From Galbibacter sp035306585 (GTDB lineage Bacteria; Bacteroidota; Bacteroidia; Flavobacteriales; Flavobacteriaceae): a stretch of 64,000 bases of DNA. The position numbers and the translations under genes are program-made. The notes under the pieces were generated by a model. That model did no database searches. It saw only the letters and a program-made list of their open reading frames with translations, and had not been told where the DNA came from. Positions 1 through 9,348 of this stretch are shown here, piece after piece. Location of the stretch: NCBI RefSeq assembly GCF_035306585.1, contig NZ_DATGNU010000028.1:6411-70410 (forward strand). Reading direction: 5' to 3'. How positions within the stretch are numbered: position 1 is the first letter of the stretch; each line of letters opens with the position of its first letter.

Positions 1-759
1 CATTTACCGTTGGAGGAAAATAGGCAAACGCCTTATAATCTAGCCATTGAAAATGGTGCTATGGCACTCTTTGGAGAGAAGTACGGAGATGTGGTAAGGA
101 CCATTAAGTTTGGCGATAGTATAGAACTTTGTGGTGGAACGCATGTGAAAAACACCAGAGATATCTGGCATTTTATTATCACCTCTGAAGGGGCGGTAGC
201 TGCAGGCGTGCGTAGAATTGAGGCCATAACCTATGATACAGCACAAGAATACTTTACCACACAGACAGCGGAATTCCAACAGGTCAAAGATGCCTTGAAG
301 GGTAATTCATCGGATCCATTAAAAGCAGTTACTGCTTTACAAGAGGAGAATTCGGCCTTGAAAAAACAAATTGAGCAGCTTTTAAAAGAGAAGGCAAAAT
401 CGGTCAAATCAACCTTAAAAGCATCCCTGGAAACCATTGATGGAGTGCAGTTCTTAGCTCAGGAGGTAGATTTAGATCAAGGAAGTATAAAAGACTTGGC
501 TTTTGAATTAGGTTCCGAATTTGACAATCTTTTCTTAATGTTCGGTTCAAGTTATAATGGCAAAGCCATGTTGAGTTGTTATATTTCTAAGAAGCTGGTT
601 AAAGACAGAGATTTAAATGCGGGAACCATAGTAAGGGAACTTGGAAGACTCATCCAAGGAGGTGGGGGAGGACAACCATTCTTTGCAACAGCTGGCGGTA
701 AAAATCCTGCAGGAATTCCAGAGGCACTTCAAAAAGCAAAATCCTATATCGAGGCTTAA
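1..759 (+). CDS. alaS: Alanine--tRNA ligase, C-terminal part (5' end outside window)
   Basis: The frame is open from the first base, so this is the last ~252 residues of a protein that starts upstream. Alanyl-tRNA synthetase charges tRNA-Ala and clears mischarged Ser/Gly. What is visible is the second additional (editing) domain with its zinc-binding Cys-Gly-Gly-Thr-His motif at nt 130-144, a coiled-coil linker rich in Glu/Lys/Leu (about nt 290-420), and the C-terminal C-Ala domain with the glycine run GGGGGQPFFATAGG close to the end. These fit a complete C-terminus of a normal AlaS. The catalytic domain lies outside the window. The next gene starts 14 nt downstream on the same strand. Confidence 0.97.
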   Translation, partial: HLPLEENRQTPYNLAIENGAMALFGEKYGDVVRTIKFGDSIELCGGTHVKNTRDIWHFIITSEGAVAAGVRRIEAITYDTAQEYFTTQTAEFQQVKDALKGNSSDPLKAVTALQEENSALKKQIEQLLKEKAKSVKSTLKASLETIDGVQFLAQEVDLDQGSIKDLAFELGSEFDNLFLMFGSSYNGKAMLSCYISKKLVKDRDLNAGTIVRELGRLIQGGGGGQPFFATAGGKNPAGIPEALQKAKSYIEA

Positions 760-773
760 GTGTACAAAGGCGT

Positions 774-1727
774 ATGAAATTACAAACGCAAATCCCTTTA
801 AAACAGCATAACCCTTTGATTGACTACCAATCAAAGGTATTGCTGATAGGGTCTTGCTTTGTGGATAATATAGGGCAGAAGCTGGACTATTTTAAGTTTC
901 AGAGTCAGTCCAACCCTTTTGGAGTTTTATTTCATCCAAAGGCTTTGGAGCGCGTGATTACTCGGATCATCCGAGGGACAGGTTTTACTGATAAGGATTT
1001 ATTTTGGCATAAGGAGCGCTGGCAATCTTTAGAGGTCCATTCTAGCTATTCTGATACCGATAAAGATCGATTACGTGCGAAGTTAAACCAGAAAATCGCT
1101 TTACAACATAACAATGTCAAGGAGGTATCACACATCGTAATTACCCTTGGAACAGCATGGGGGTACATGCATTTGAAATCACAAGCCATCGTTGGCAATT
1201 GTCATAAACTTCCTCAGAATCATTTTCAAAAGCACTTAAGTACCGTAGCAGAGATTCAAAATAATCTACAACATATAATAAAGGGTATAAGGGATGTAAA
1301 TCCTGATGCCACCATCATCTTTACCATCTCACCCATTAGACATCTAAAGGATGGTTTTGTGGAGAACCAGCGAAGCAAAGCTCACTTGATCGCGGCGGTT
1401 CACCAGTGTGTAGCGACCTTCAAGGATGCCAAGATCACCTATTTTCCTTCCTACGAAATTGTCATGGATGAATTAAGGGATTATCGTTTCTATGGGGAAG
1501 ATATGATCCACTTAACACCGATGGCCATCGGTTATATTTGGGAACGATTTTCATTCTCTTGGCTTGATCCAAAGACCAAAGAGATTATGGAAAAGGTAGA
1601 TACGATTCAAAGGGGGTTGTCGCACAGGCCATTTGATCCAAATGGTGCGTCTTACCTGGCATTTAAAGAAGAGCTTCAACAAAAAATTGCGTATATTTCT
1701 GAAAAATACCCCCATATGCAATTTTAA
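774..1727 (+). CDS. GSCFA domain-containing protein
   Basis: A 317-residue protein beginning MKLQTQIPLKQH. The family is named for the motif around residues 26-31 (here LIGSCFVDNIG), a GDSL/SGNH-hydrolase-like nucleophile block. A second conserved block (VITLGTAWGY, about residue 122) and a C-terminal DMIHLTPMAIGYIWE, carrying the Asp/His pair expected of an SGNH-type active site, are also present. No signal peptide is seen, so it is probably cytoplasmic. GSCFA proteins commonly sit next to alaS in Flavobacteriaceae, but the substrate is unknown. It is 14 nt after alaS and 10 nt before the DUF4230 gene, which suggests co-transcription. Family assignment is firm; the esterase/hydrolase activity is inference. 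Confidence 0.9.
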   Translation: MKLQTQIPLKQHNPLIDYQSKVLLIGSCFVDNIGQKLDYFKFQSQSNPFGVLFHPKALERVITRIIRGTGFTDKDLFWHKERWQSLEVHSSYSDTDKDRLRAKLNQKIALQHNNVKEVSHIVITLGTAWGYMHLKSQAIVGNCHKLPQNHFQKHLSTVAEIQNNLQHIIKGIRDVNPDATIIFTISPIRHLKDGFVENQRSKAHLIAAVHQCVATFKDAKITYFPSYEIVMDELRDYRFYGEDMIHLTPMAIGYIWERFSFSWLDPKTKEIMEKVDTIQRGLSHRPFDPNGASYLAFKEELQQKIAYISEKYPHMQF

Positions 1728-1737
1728 TAGAATAGTT

Positions 1738-2358
1738 ATGCGAAAAATCTTATTTGGCGTCTGCATCACCCTGTTTTTGCTTTGGATGTTTCAGTGGTAT
1801 AGAAACTACCAGCAGCGTTCTGAGCAATTAAAACAAGGCACAGAACTTATTCAAAAGCAGATCAATAACGTCAGTAAACTTGTCGTAACCGAGGGGCATT
1901 TTTCCCAGGTATTTAACTATGAGCAATCCGAAAAAATATTTGCCAATTTACTCACTACTAAAAAACGCGCCCTGGTGGTGGTCAATGCAGAGGTAAGTGT
2001 TGCCTATGACTTAAGTAAAGTTACCTTCAAGTTGGACCAGGAAAATAGAACGCTCTACATAACCAAGATTCCAGAAGCAGAGGTCAAAATAACTCCTGAT
2101 ATTGAATACTATAATACCTCAGGTGATTACCTGAACCCTTTTGATGCCCAAGATATTAATAAAATTAAAAGAGAAGTTATTGCTGAAATTGCAAAGAAAG
2201 TAGAAGCCTCTGGCCTTGAGAAGAATGCCCAAAACAGATTATTGACAGAGATGTCAAAGTTTTATGTGCTCACCAACTCCTTAGGTTGGTCCTTGGTCTA
2301 TAACAAGGTGCCGGTAACTACCGATCAATATTTGGATCACCTTGAATTTAAGAATTGA
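1738..2358 (+). CDS. DUF4230 domain-containing membrane-anchored protein
   Basis: A 206-residue protein starting at the ATG at 1738 (MRKILFGVCITLFLL). An in-frame extension upstream would run back into the GSCFA gene and is not needed. One N-terminal transmembrane segment (about residues 3-18) is followed by a soluble domain with the DUF4230 pattern: a beta-rich region (VVTEGHFSQVFNYEQS; VVVNAEVSVAYDLSKV) and a C-terminal helix rich in Lys/Glu/Ala. The function of the family is unknown; the topology suggests one anchor with the domain outside the cytoplasm. Its last 22 nt overlap, tail to tail, the end of the interrupted gene on the other strand. Confidence 0.88.
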   Translation: MRKILFGVCITLFLLWMFQWYRNYQQRSEQLKQGTELIQKQINNVSKLVVTEGHFSQVFNYEQSEKIFANLLTTKKRALVVVNAEVSVAYDLSKVTFKLDQENRTLYITKIPEAEVKITPDIEYYNTSGDYLNPFDAQDINKIKREVIAEIAKKVEASGLEKNAQNRLLTEMSKFYVLTNSLGWSLVYNKVPVTTDQYLDHLEFKN

Positions 2359-2849
2359 TCGACTGCTGTATTAAGCTGGTTATAACAGATTAATTTTTCT
2401 ATTTGCCCAATAAAATATCTTCCTACTAGTAAAAATCCGATAAATAAAAGCGGCAGTAGGAATTTTATAATTAAGTAGGTATAATTCATTTTTTTTAGTT
2501 CTTCCATGGTACTCTCCAAAGGTGTTATATCCTTAAAAATAGGCTTAAGATGTTTTTTGGCAATATGGCTATAGGCAAGTAAAAACAGTAGTGTGATGGG
2601 GACCGCGAACAGACTACCATCTAAAGCTCTACTGGTATTGAAAAAACAAGGTCCTAATAGCACTATAGCACTATAGAAAAATAGCAGTAAGAGTAGACTG
2701 CCAATGCTGTTTCTAACAGCAATATAGGCAAGCTCTTGTGCTGTTTCGATACTGATTGTTTTGGTTAAAGAGAACCCGTTATAGTCATAGGATTTGTAAT
2801 ATATGACCGTTAAAAACTATTGATAACTATATTTTAAAATGATTTTCAT
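2337..2849 (-). pseudogene. Small membrane protein gene interrupted by an in-frame amber codon
   Basis: On the minus strand an ATG at 2849-2847 opens MKIILKYSYQ, then a TAG stop at 2819-2817 breaks the frame. The same frame then stays open for ~158 codons to 2337 and looks protein-like, with hydrophobic segments (SIGSLLLLLFFYSAIVLLG; LFAVPITLLFLLAYS; FLLPLLFIGFLLVG) and a conserved-looking linker. The only standard start after the stop is a GTG at 2663-2661, which would cut the first membrane helix in half, so the readable part is probably a gene remnant and not a shorter real gene. I do not recognise the family. Alternatives are stop-codon read-through, a sequencing error at one base, or a non-standard start. 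Confidence 0.5.
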
Positions 2850-2914
2850 CTAAAAAGGGATCTTATTCTTTTGGGCAAGGGTGTATACCTGTTTTGGTTT
2901 AAGACATTAACCTG

Positions 2915-4600
2915 TTATTTACCCTTTCCAATTTGATTGCTTACCCAACTTAAGAATTGATTTTTAAAATCAGTGGTGCTCCATTGTTGGTCTTTCGCCA
3001 CATCACTGGCTTGTTCAACCACTGCATTGGAAACGGTCTTTTGATAGTTTACACTGATTTTATTGTTTTCATGGGTAGTCCAATAGGTTTCTCTATAGGC
3101 TATTCCTCCGCCATCTGGAAGCATGCTCACAATACGGACACTGTAATCATCAGCTCCAATCTTAGCAGTGTAGATGGCAAGTTTATGGTCTTTGTCTATT
3201 AAAATATACGGCGCTAGGGATGGTCCTGTGAGCGCATCATTTTTAAGATATGTTTTTAATTGTGGGTCATAGATATAAGCAGAATGTGTAGCATTTCTGT
3301 TAAGGTCATAACCTTCTGGGAAACTCAAATCATTATAGCCATCGAAATTAATGTCAAAGTCCCTTGGATTGAATTCATGTTGCGAAAGTTGTGTTATCGC
3401 GGTTGGTTTTTTAATCGGAGCCAAAGGAGCTTGAAAAACGACACTACTATCAGCAAAGCGGATCAGCTCTCTATCGGAGATCGATACCGCTATTGGATTT
3501 GGGTTGGTATTGGTCGCTCTGGTATATCGTACTGAATAACGCCATAGTAGTTTTTCATTGTTCATCACAAAATCTTTGCTATAGGTATAGAAGGTGCTAT
3601 CTATAAGACTTCGGTAATACTGTGGGTAATTCTCGTATCGCTGGAAGGAGTCAATGCTCTTGAGCGTAAATTCAAAGGCTTTATTATATTGGTAAGTTTT
3701 GATTACAGAATCAATGGTATAGCTTACCAGGTGTTTCGAGTTTTTGGTTAATCGCTCCGCGAGCTCAGTTTGCTGAAAACTTTGATCATCTTTAAAGATA
3801 CTGCTAATGGTTACATTTTTTTCGGGATGATTGATTTGGCCACTTAGGGTAATTTGATCGCCCAAACCTTTCGTGTTTTGAACGATTAATTTTTCTAGGA
3901 CACTTTCATTAAAAACATAATAATAGGTGTCTATGTTGAGGTTTTGACCAATTCGAAGTAATTCTTGGCCTTTATATACCAGGGCCCCACCGCTGAGTGA
4001 ATCCAATAAGGGATTATCTGTGATTCGTTGATCCTTTATCGTATTAAAATACTTTTGCAGGTGATCGATCTCAAATGTAAATTCCTTCTTTGGTAACAAA
4101 TCATAATAGTAATTACCCGTTTGAAGACTTCGTTTAATACGAACGGGTTGTTTGTCAAAATCGATATCATAGGCAACAAACCGGTCTTGGTCAGATTCGT
4201 AGGTGTAGATCTTATAAACTTCATTTTTCACCTTATCTATTCTAAATACGCTCCCTTGTATATCAGAAGTCACTGTTTTTTGATCTCTTAGGATGGCGGT
4301 CTGTTTAAACTCTTTTAGTTTGTTTTCCTGTTTGGTTTTCCCGTAAAGATTAAGGGCGGTAAAACTGGAATCCGATGGTCTTTTAATGACTCCTCTATAA
4401 TACACGCTATCAGGACCTTTGAGGCTGTTATTTTTTATTCGCAGTAGTTTGGAAATTAGTTCTTCATCACTCAGGCGTATAGGTTCTTTTTGTTGTAAAG
4501 CTAAGGAGTCCGTAGTGCTTTGACTATCGGCTTTTTTCGTGTCATTATCACATGCAAAGATACTCAAGGCGATACTGATGATAAATACTATTTTTTTCAA
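2915..4600 (-). CDS. Large lipoprotein with XAC2610-like C-terminal region
   Basis: A 561-residue protein with a type II signal: MKKIVFIISIALSIFAC, lipobox Cys at residue 17, followed by DNDTKKADSQ, so an Asp-rich residue pair follows the acylated Cys. Two regions can be seen: a long beta-rich domain (about 60-390) of unknown type, and a C-terminal part with the signature DINFDGYNDLSFPEGYDLNRN (split: DINFDGYNDL, then SFPEGYDL), typical of XAC2610-like or FG-GAP-like calcium-loop repeats. It probably sits in the periplasm or outer membrane. The gene lies 54 nt downstream of the hydroxylase gene on the same strand. No enzymatic role can be assigned. Confidence 0.8.
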   Translation of the reverse strand: MKKIVFIISIALSIFACDNDTKKADSQSTTDSLALQQKEPIRLSDEELISKLLRIKNNSLKGPDSVYYRGVIKRPSDSSFTALNLYGKTKQENKLKEFKQTAILRDQKTVTSDIQGSVFRIDKVKNEVYKIYTYESDQDRFVAYDIDFDKQPVRIKRSLQTGNYYYDLLPKKEFTFEIDHLQKYFNTIKDQRITDNPLLDSLSGGALVYKGQELLRIGQNLNIDTYYYVFNESVLEKLIVQNTKGLGDQITLSGQINHPEKNVTISSIFKDDQSFQQTELAERLTKNSKHLVSYTIDSVIKTYQYNKAFEFTLKSIDSFQRYENYPQYYRSLIDSTFYTYSKDFVMNNEKLLWRYSVRYTRATNTNPNPIAVSISDRELIRFADSSVVFQAPLAPIKKPTAITQLSQHEFNPRDFDINFDGYNDLSFPEGYDLNRNATHSAYIYDPQLKTYLKNDALTGPSLAPYILIDKDHKLAIYTAKIGADDYSVRIVSMLPDGGGIAYRETYWTTHENNKISVNYQKTVSNAVVEQASDVAKDQQWSTTDFKNQFLSWVSNQIGKGK

Positions 4601-4654
4601 AATGGTTTGTATATAGATTTGGGGATAAATTTAAAAAACTTTTGGAGATTTGGA

Positions 4655-6421
4655 TTATTTGATTGCAAGGGTCTTCTCAACTAAAGAGATTCCGTCATCG
4701 ATTAGCTGTCCTACCTCAGGTTGACGCTGTTTTATGCCTTCTAGGTGTTGGGATATTTCTAGCGCGAATTCCTGATCATTGGAGGTTTTAGCGAGCTCAT
4801 ACAACTCAACTGTTAGTAGCCATTGATCGGGAAAATCGTTTTGAATTTGCTCCAATACCTTATGTCTGGAAATGGTTTTATTTTTTCCTTCTCTAAAGTC
4901 ACGCACTTGTTGGTACAAGGTTTCTAATTGTTTTTGATCTTCACTTTTAGGTTGTGGGGTTTGGTCAGGGGTACTTTGATGGGTTATTAAATCAAATCCC
5001 TTGACATCTGCAACGCCATTATAAGCTGAAATGGCTTCTTTGCCAATGGCCAGGTGATATACGCCTTGGTCAGGAGAAAATAATATACGATCTCGGTGTT
5101 TTACGGTACAATTATTTAGACTGATAAGGATGATTTTACCTAGGAGGTTTCGGGTTCCTGTAATGATTTCACCTTCCATATAAATGTCTCCTTCAAATTC
5201 AAGCTGAACCTTGTGTCCTTCATAAATGTTATAGGCCTTTAAATCACGTGGACTCATATCTTCTATGGCAAGATTGATTCCTTTGAGTTTGCCAATTGGA
5301 CTCCCAAACCCATGGCGGTAACGACTGCTTCCATGCCCTACGAGCTCCTTATCTCTATAGGCTAAAGCTGTTTTTCCTGTGGTGGCAACGTATATGGCTT
5401 TTCCTTGATATTCAATTACCTCTTTGAAAACGCCTGAGATTTGTATTCCAGTACTGAGTTCAAGGGTTCCTAATGCGTTGGAGTCAATAAGCTTTTTAAT
5501 TCCTGATAAACCACCGCGCCTAATTGCCATGGTATTTGCAAACTCCTCCAAGACTTGGCTTAAGTGAGCAAAGTCAGGTGTGACATATAGTTGCGGTTGG
5601 GGTTTGGTGATATCAAACCCTTGATCGGCCGCTTCTATGGTATAAGGAATCTTTTGAACTGCATCTGTCATACACCATTTGCTTTCACCAATGGAGGATA
5701 GTAGTCCAGCTCCATAGATTTTTGGGGTAGTTACCTTACCTATAAGGCCGTATTCAACGGTCCACCAATGTAAATTCCGAATACGTGCCATCTCACTGAG
5801 TTCCGTATTTTGTTCTTGTAGCTCATTAAGCTTTGCTTCAGCTTCTTCGATGGCTTTTAAATCGGTATTTTCCGATTCTTTTAAAATTGATAGCCTGCGT
5901 ACAGCTTGATATATTTGGTGATCCTTCTCATTAGAAATGGCCTTGGCACCAATTTCTCCAAACCTTCTTAAGTACTCTGCGTACTCTGGATTGGCTATAA
6001 TCGGAGCATGTCCGGCTCCTTCATGAATGATATCTGGAGCTGGGGTGTATTGGATATGTTCGAGTTGTCTTATTTCACTGGCGATAACAAGCACGTTATG
6101 GGCCTGAAATTCCATAAAGGCATTCGGGGGTATAAAACCATCGACCGCTACTGCTGCCCACCCTATGTCCTTTAGGATACGATTCATACCATACATGCTT
6201 GGGATATGGTCAATGGCAATCCCTGTTTTTTTTAATCCTTCTGTATAAGAATCGTGTGCAACCCTTTTTAAGTAATCCACGTTTTTTCGCATCACATACC
6301 TCCAAGTCGCTTGGTTTATGGCGGAATAGTGCTTATAATTTTGTGGTTTAATGTATTGCTTAAGATGCGCTGGTAAGCGATCAATTAACGGATTGCTTTG
6401 ATAGTTTGATTCCATTTCCAC
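4655..6421 (-). CDS. phhA: Aromatic amino acid hydroxylase (phenylalanine 4-monooxygenase family)
   Basis: A 588-residue pterin- and iron-dependent hydroxylase, expected to convert phenylalanine to tyrosine or a related reaction. The non-haem iron triad is visible: His133 and His138 in IIHEGAGHAP and Glu223 in WWTVEYGLIG. The insert at about 165-212 is a charged helical/coiled segment. The protein is about twice the length of the ~260-residue proteobacterial PhhA: the extra ~250 C-terminal residues (from about 335) contain a beta-rich domain and a helical tail. This long form is common in Bacteroidota. The start could be Met1 or Met3 (MEMESNYQ). Substrate choice (Phe versus Trp/Tyr) cannot be read from sequence alone. 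A leftward lipoprotein gene follows. Confidence 0.92.
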   Translation of the reverse strand: MEMESNYQSNPLIDRLPAHLKQYIKPQNYKHYSAINQATWRYVMRKNVDYLKRVAHDSYTEGLKKTGIAIDHIPSMYGMNRILKDIGWAAVAVDGFIPPNAFMEFQAHNVLVIASEIRQLEHIQYTPAPDIIHEGAGHAPIIANPEYAEYLRRFGEIGAKAISNEKDHQIYQAVRRLSILKESENTDLKAIEEAEAKLNELQEQNTELSEMARIRNLHWWTVEYGLIGKVTTPKIYGAGLLSSIGESKWCMTDAVQKIPYTIEAADQGFDITKPQPQLYVTPDFAHLSQVLEEFANTMAIRRGGLSGIKKLIDSNALGTLELSTGIQISGVFKEVIEYQGKAIYVATTGKTALAYRDKELVGHGSSRYRHGFGSPIGKLKGINLAIEDMSPRDLKAYNIYEGHKVQLEFEGDIYMEGEIITGTRNLLGKIILISLNNCTVKHRDRILFSPDQGVYHLAIGKEAISAYNGVADVKGFDLITHQSTPDQTPQPKSEDQKQLETLYQQVRDFREGKNKTISRHKVLEQIQNDFPDQWLLTVELYELAKTSNDQEFALEISQHLEGIKQRQPEVGQLIDDGISLVEKTLAIK

Positions 6422-6721
6422 TTTTTTGTTCCTCTAAAGTTACAAAAGCATATGTTAATCTGCTAAAATTCAGTTGAAATGCTGTTTTTAGCATGCTTAT
6501 AGTACAACAAAGTGTTTTGGCCTTGGTTGGTGTAATCTGAAGGATGAATTTTTGTTGCTTTTTACTTGAAAGTCACATTTAAAATAACATGAAATTTTAA
6601 ACCTTGCTAATTAATTAGGGTGTTGATGTGCGATCAAACCTAAAGCAGCTCCCTACTATGAGATAAAAAAACCACGCGACTAAGGCGTGGTTCGTATCTG
6701 AATTTATCCTATCAACTACCA
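6422..6721. other. 300-nt intergenic region between phhA start and DUF4136 gene end
   Basis: No gene seen on either strand. The right end (6665-6692) holds the terminator of the DUF4136 gene. The left end should hold the phhA promoter; the minus strand reads TAACTTTA just upstream of the start, one base from the -7 consensus TAnnTTTG. The middle part shows nothing I can interpret. Confidence 0.6.
6665..6692 (-). terminator. Rho-independent terminator of the DUF4136 gene
   Basis: On the minus strand a perfect 8-bp stem (AACCACGC/GCGTGGTT, 7-nt loop) is followed by a T run (the A run at 6665-6670 on the plus strand). It sits 30 nt after the stop codon of the leftward DUF4136 gene. Confidence 0.88.
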
Positions 6722-7285
6722 TTACTCTGAAACTCCTGCAACGCGGGTAGCTGGTTGTACCGGAGGAAACTGTTCTAAAATTTCTTTTACAAATTCTCTA
6801 ATGCGCTCCTCCTTCTTGGCAAGATCACCATTTGTAATCAATGCTCCTGTTCCTTTACCCTGCCATACGAGTTCTTTTCTATCGGCATCAATTAGATCGA
6901 TGTATAAAGAACCTTCGGTTTCTCTGGAAATAGTATTGTAGCCCATTCCTGCATAGGGATAGCCATACCAACCCCATCCCCAACCAACGTTGTTGTACAC
7001 ATTTACACGGTCTACTTCTTTGGTAAAGATACTTACCAAAATGTCAGGGTTCTCCGATAACTGATATCCTCTGGATTGTAGTTCGTATTGGATGGATCTT
7101 AAAATTCGCTTAATATCTAAATCCGATATTTCTGCTTTATCAATCCCAGGCTTGTAAAAGGCAAAGGTTTTGTATTTGTTAAAATCGACTTGCCGGTCGT
7201 AGTCTGTAGCTACCTGAATTGTACTACACGCTCCCATTAGGAGGACAATTACTAGTATTCCAGAAAATAGTTTAATGGCTTTCAT
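6722..7285 (-). CDS. DUF4136 domain-containing lipoprotein
   Basis: A 187-residue lipoprotein: signal MKAIKLFSGILVIVLLMGAC with lipobox Cys20, followed by the DUF4136 hallmark start (TIQVATDYDRQVDFNKYKT: strand, Tyr-Asp, then the FxxYKTFAF block). Further conserved parts are the central Tyr/Gly/Trp-rich segment (GWGWGWYGYPYAGMGY) and the strand with GSLYIDLIDADRKELVWQG. The role of the family is unknown. It probably is an outer-membrane or periplasmic lipoprotein. The gene lies 23 nt downstream of hutU on the same strand and ends at a strong terminator, so it may be the last gene of that transcript, although a functional link to histidine breakdown is not evident. Confidence 0.88.
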   Translation of the reverse strand: MKAIKLFSGILVIVLLMGACSTIQVATDYDRQVDFNKYKTFAFYKPGIDKAEISDLDIKRILRSIQYELQSRGYQLSENPDILVSIFTKEVDRVNVYNNVGWGWGWYGYPYAGMGYNTISRETEGSLYIDLIDADRKELVWQGKGTGALITNGDLAKKEERIREFVKEILEQFPPVQPATRVAGVSE

Positions 7286-7308
7286 GGGTAATGTTTTATT
7301 TGTTGTTT

Positions 7309-9297
7309 TTATAATATCGTATCCAGTAAATCTTCATCTACGTGGTTTGGAAGGTGAACCTTTAAATTAGATTCTTCTTCCATAGCTCGTTTAATTGCAA
7401 ACTCGGCTCCTTTATTTCGAGCCCAGCTTCTTCTAGCAATGCCGTTGTTTACATCCCAAAATAACATGGATTGTAAGCGATTACTAGCCTCTTTAGAACC
7501 ATCAAGAACCATGCCGAAGCCTCCATTTATCACCTCTCCCCAACCAACGCCACCACCGTTGTGAATGCTCACCCAAGTGGCTCCTCTAAAGCTGTCCCCT
7601 ATGACGTTTTGTATGGCCATATCCGCTGTAAAGCGTGAGCCATCATAAATGTTTGAGGTTTCTCGATATGGAGAATCCGTTCCGCTGACATCGTGATGAT
7701 CTCTACCTAAAATTACAAAACCTATTTCATTTTTGGAAATAGCTTGGTTGAAAGCTTCTGCTATTTTTATCCTTCCAAGAGCATCTGCATACAATATTCG
7801 AGCTTGAGAGCCTACCACTAGCTGGTTTTGTTCTGCTGACTTGATCCAATGGATATTGTCCTGTAGCTGTTGCTGAATCTCTGGAGGAGCATCTTGTTTA
7901 AGATTTTCAAGGACCTTTATAGCCAGCGCGTCAGTTTTACGTAAATCCTCTTCTTTTCCACTGGCGCACACCCATCGAAATGGACCAAATCCATAATCAA
8001 AGCACATTGGTCCCATAATGTCCTGTACATAACTAGGATATCGGAAATGTTGTCCATCTTCGGTCATAATATCAGCACCTGCCCTAGAGGCTTCAAGTAA
8101 AAAAGCATTCCCATAATCAAAAAAGTAAGTGCCTTTTGCGGTGTGTTTGTTAATGGCTGCTGTTTGCCTTCGTAAGCTTTGTTGCACCAAGGCTTTGAAT
8201 TGTTCGCCCTCTTGTGCCATAAGTTCTTGCGCCTTCTCAAATGATATCCCTGCCGGATAATACCCACCTGCCCATGGGTTGTGAAGTGAGGTTTGATCTG
8301 AGCCTAGATCAATTTTTATTTGCTGGGTATCAAATTCTTCCCAAACATCTACTACATTTCCCTGGTAGGCTATGGAGATTACTTCCTTTTCTTGAACGGC
8401 TTTTTTAACCCTACGGACTAAATCATCTAAATCTTTTATAATGATATCGACCCAACCTTGACAATGGCGTGTTTCGATGACTTTTGGATTTACCTCTGCA
8501 CATACGGTAATACATCCTGCGATGTTTCCAGCCTTTGGTTGAGCCCCGCTCATACCTCCTAGGCCCGAGGTTACAAAAAGTCCTCCTTTTGGACTCCGAC
8601 CGATTTTTCTAAATCCATTCAATACCGTGATGGTTGTTCCGTGTACAATACCCTGAGGCCCAATGTACATATAACTTCCAGCGGTCATTTGGCCATATTG
8701 GGTCACCCCTAGGGCATTAAATTTTTCCCAGTCATCGGAACTGGAGTAATTGGGAATCATCATACCATTGGTTACTACCACTCTAGGGGCATTTCTATGC
8801 GATGGGAAAAGCCCCATAGGATGTCCACTGTACATCACCAGTGTTTGTTCATCGGTCATCTCCGCTAAGAATTGCATCGTAAGTCTGTATTGTGCCCAGT
8901 TTTGAAATACAGCACCGTTCCCTCCATAGGTGATCAGTTCATCTGGATGTTGGGCTACTTTGGGATCTAAATTATTCATTATCATTAGCATAATAGCCGC
9001 TGCTTGTTTTGATTTGGCAGGATACTGATCAATATCGCGCGCATAGATTGGATAGCTGGGTTTAAAACGATACATGTAAATGCGGCCAAAACGATCGAGT
9101 TCTTCCTTGAATTCCGGGAGCAGTTGTGGGTGCACTTGTTTATCGAAATAGCGTAGGGCGTTTTTGAGTGCCAGTTTCTTCTCCTGTGCGCTTAAAATGT
9201 CTTTGCGTTTGGGGGCATGGTTGACTTTATGGTCGTATGCTTTTAGCTCGGGTAGTTGTTTCGGTATACCTTGAAGTAGTTCTTCTTGAAATGTCAT
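7309..9297 (-). CDS. hutU: Urocanate hydratase
   Basis: A 662-residue protein of the urocanase family, which turns urocanate into 4-imidazolone-5-propionate, the second step of histidine degradation, using tightly bound NAD+. Recognisable blocks are the N-terminal GGNGAVFQNWAQYRLTMQ, the Rossmann-like NAD site (SGLGGMSGAQPKA), IAYQGNVVDVWEEF, and the catalytic-cysteine region GPFRWVCASG. It is about 100 residues longer than the ~556-residue proteobacterial enzymes, as in other Bacteroidota. No hutH or hutI lies in the window; the only arginase/HutG-fold protein (61.5 kb) is degenerate. The DUF5522 gene is 51 nt upstream on the same strand and the DUF4136 gene 23 nt downstream. Confidence 0.97.
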   Translation of the reverse strand: MTFQEELLQGIPKQLPELKAYDHKVNHAPKRKDILSAQEKKLALKNALRYFDKQVHPQLLPEFKEELDRFGRIYMYRFKPSYPIYARDIDQYPAKSKQAAAIMLMIMNNLDPKVAQHPDELITYGGNGAVFQNWAQYRLTMQFLAEMTDEQTLVMYSGHPMGLFPSHRNAPRVVVTNGMMIPNYSSSDDWEKFNALGVTQYGQMTAGSYMYIGPQGIVHGTTITVLNGFRKIGRSPKGGLFVTSGLGGMSGAQPKAGNIAGCITVCAEVNPKVIETRHCQGWVDIIIKDLDDLVRRVKKAVQEKEVISIAYQGNVVDVWEEFDTQQIKIDLGSDQTSLHNPWAGGYYPAGISFEKAQELMAQEGEQFKALVQQSLRRQTAAINKHTAKGTYFFDYGNAFLLEASRAGADIMTEDGQHFRYPSYVQDIMGPMCFDYGFGPFRWVCASGKEEDLRKTDALAIKVLENLKQDAPPEIQQQLQDNIHWIKSAEQNQLVVGSQARILYADALGRIKIAEAFNQAISKNEIGFVILGRDHHDVSGTDSPYRETSNIYDGSRFTADMAIQNVIGDSFRGATWVSIHNGGGVGWGEVINGGFGMVLDGSKEASNRLQSMLFWDVNNGIARRSWARNKGAEFAIKRAMEEESNLKVHLPNHVDEDLLDTIL

Positions 9298-9348
9298 TGT
9301 TACTTGATTTAATACATTATTAACTAGCTTTTGCCCTTGGAGGAAATG

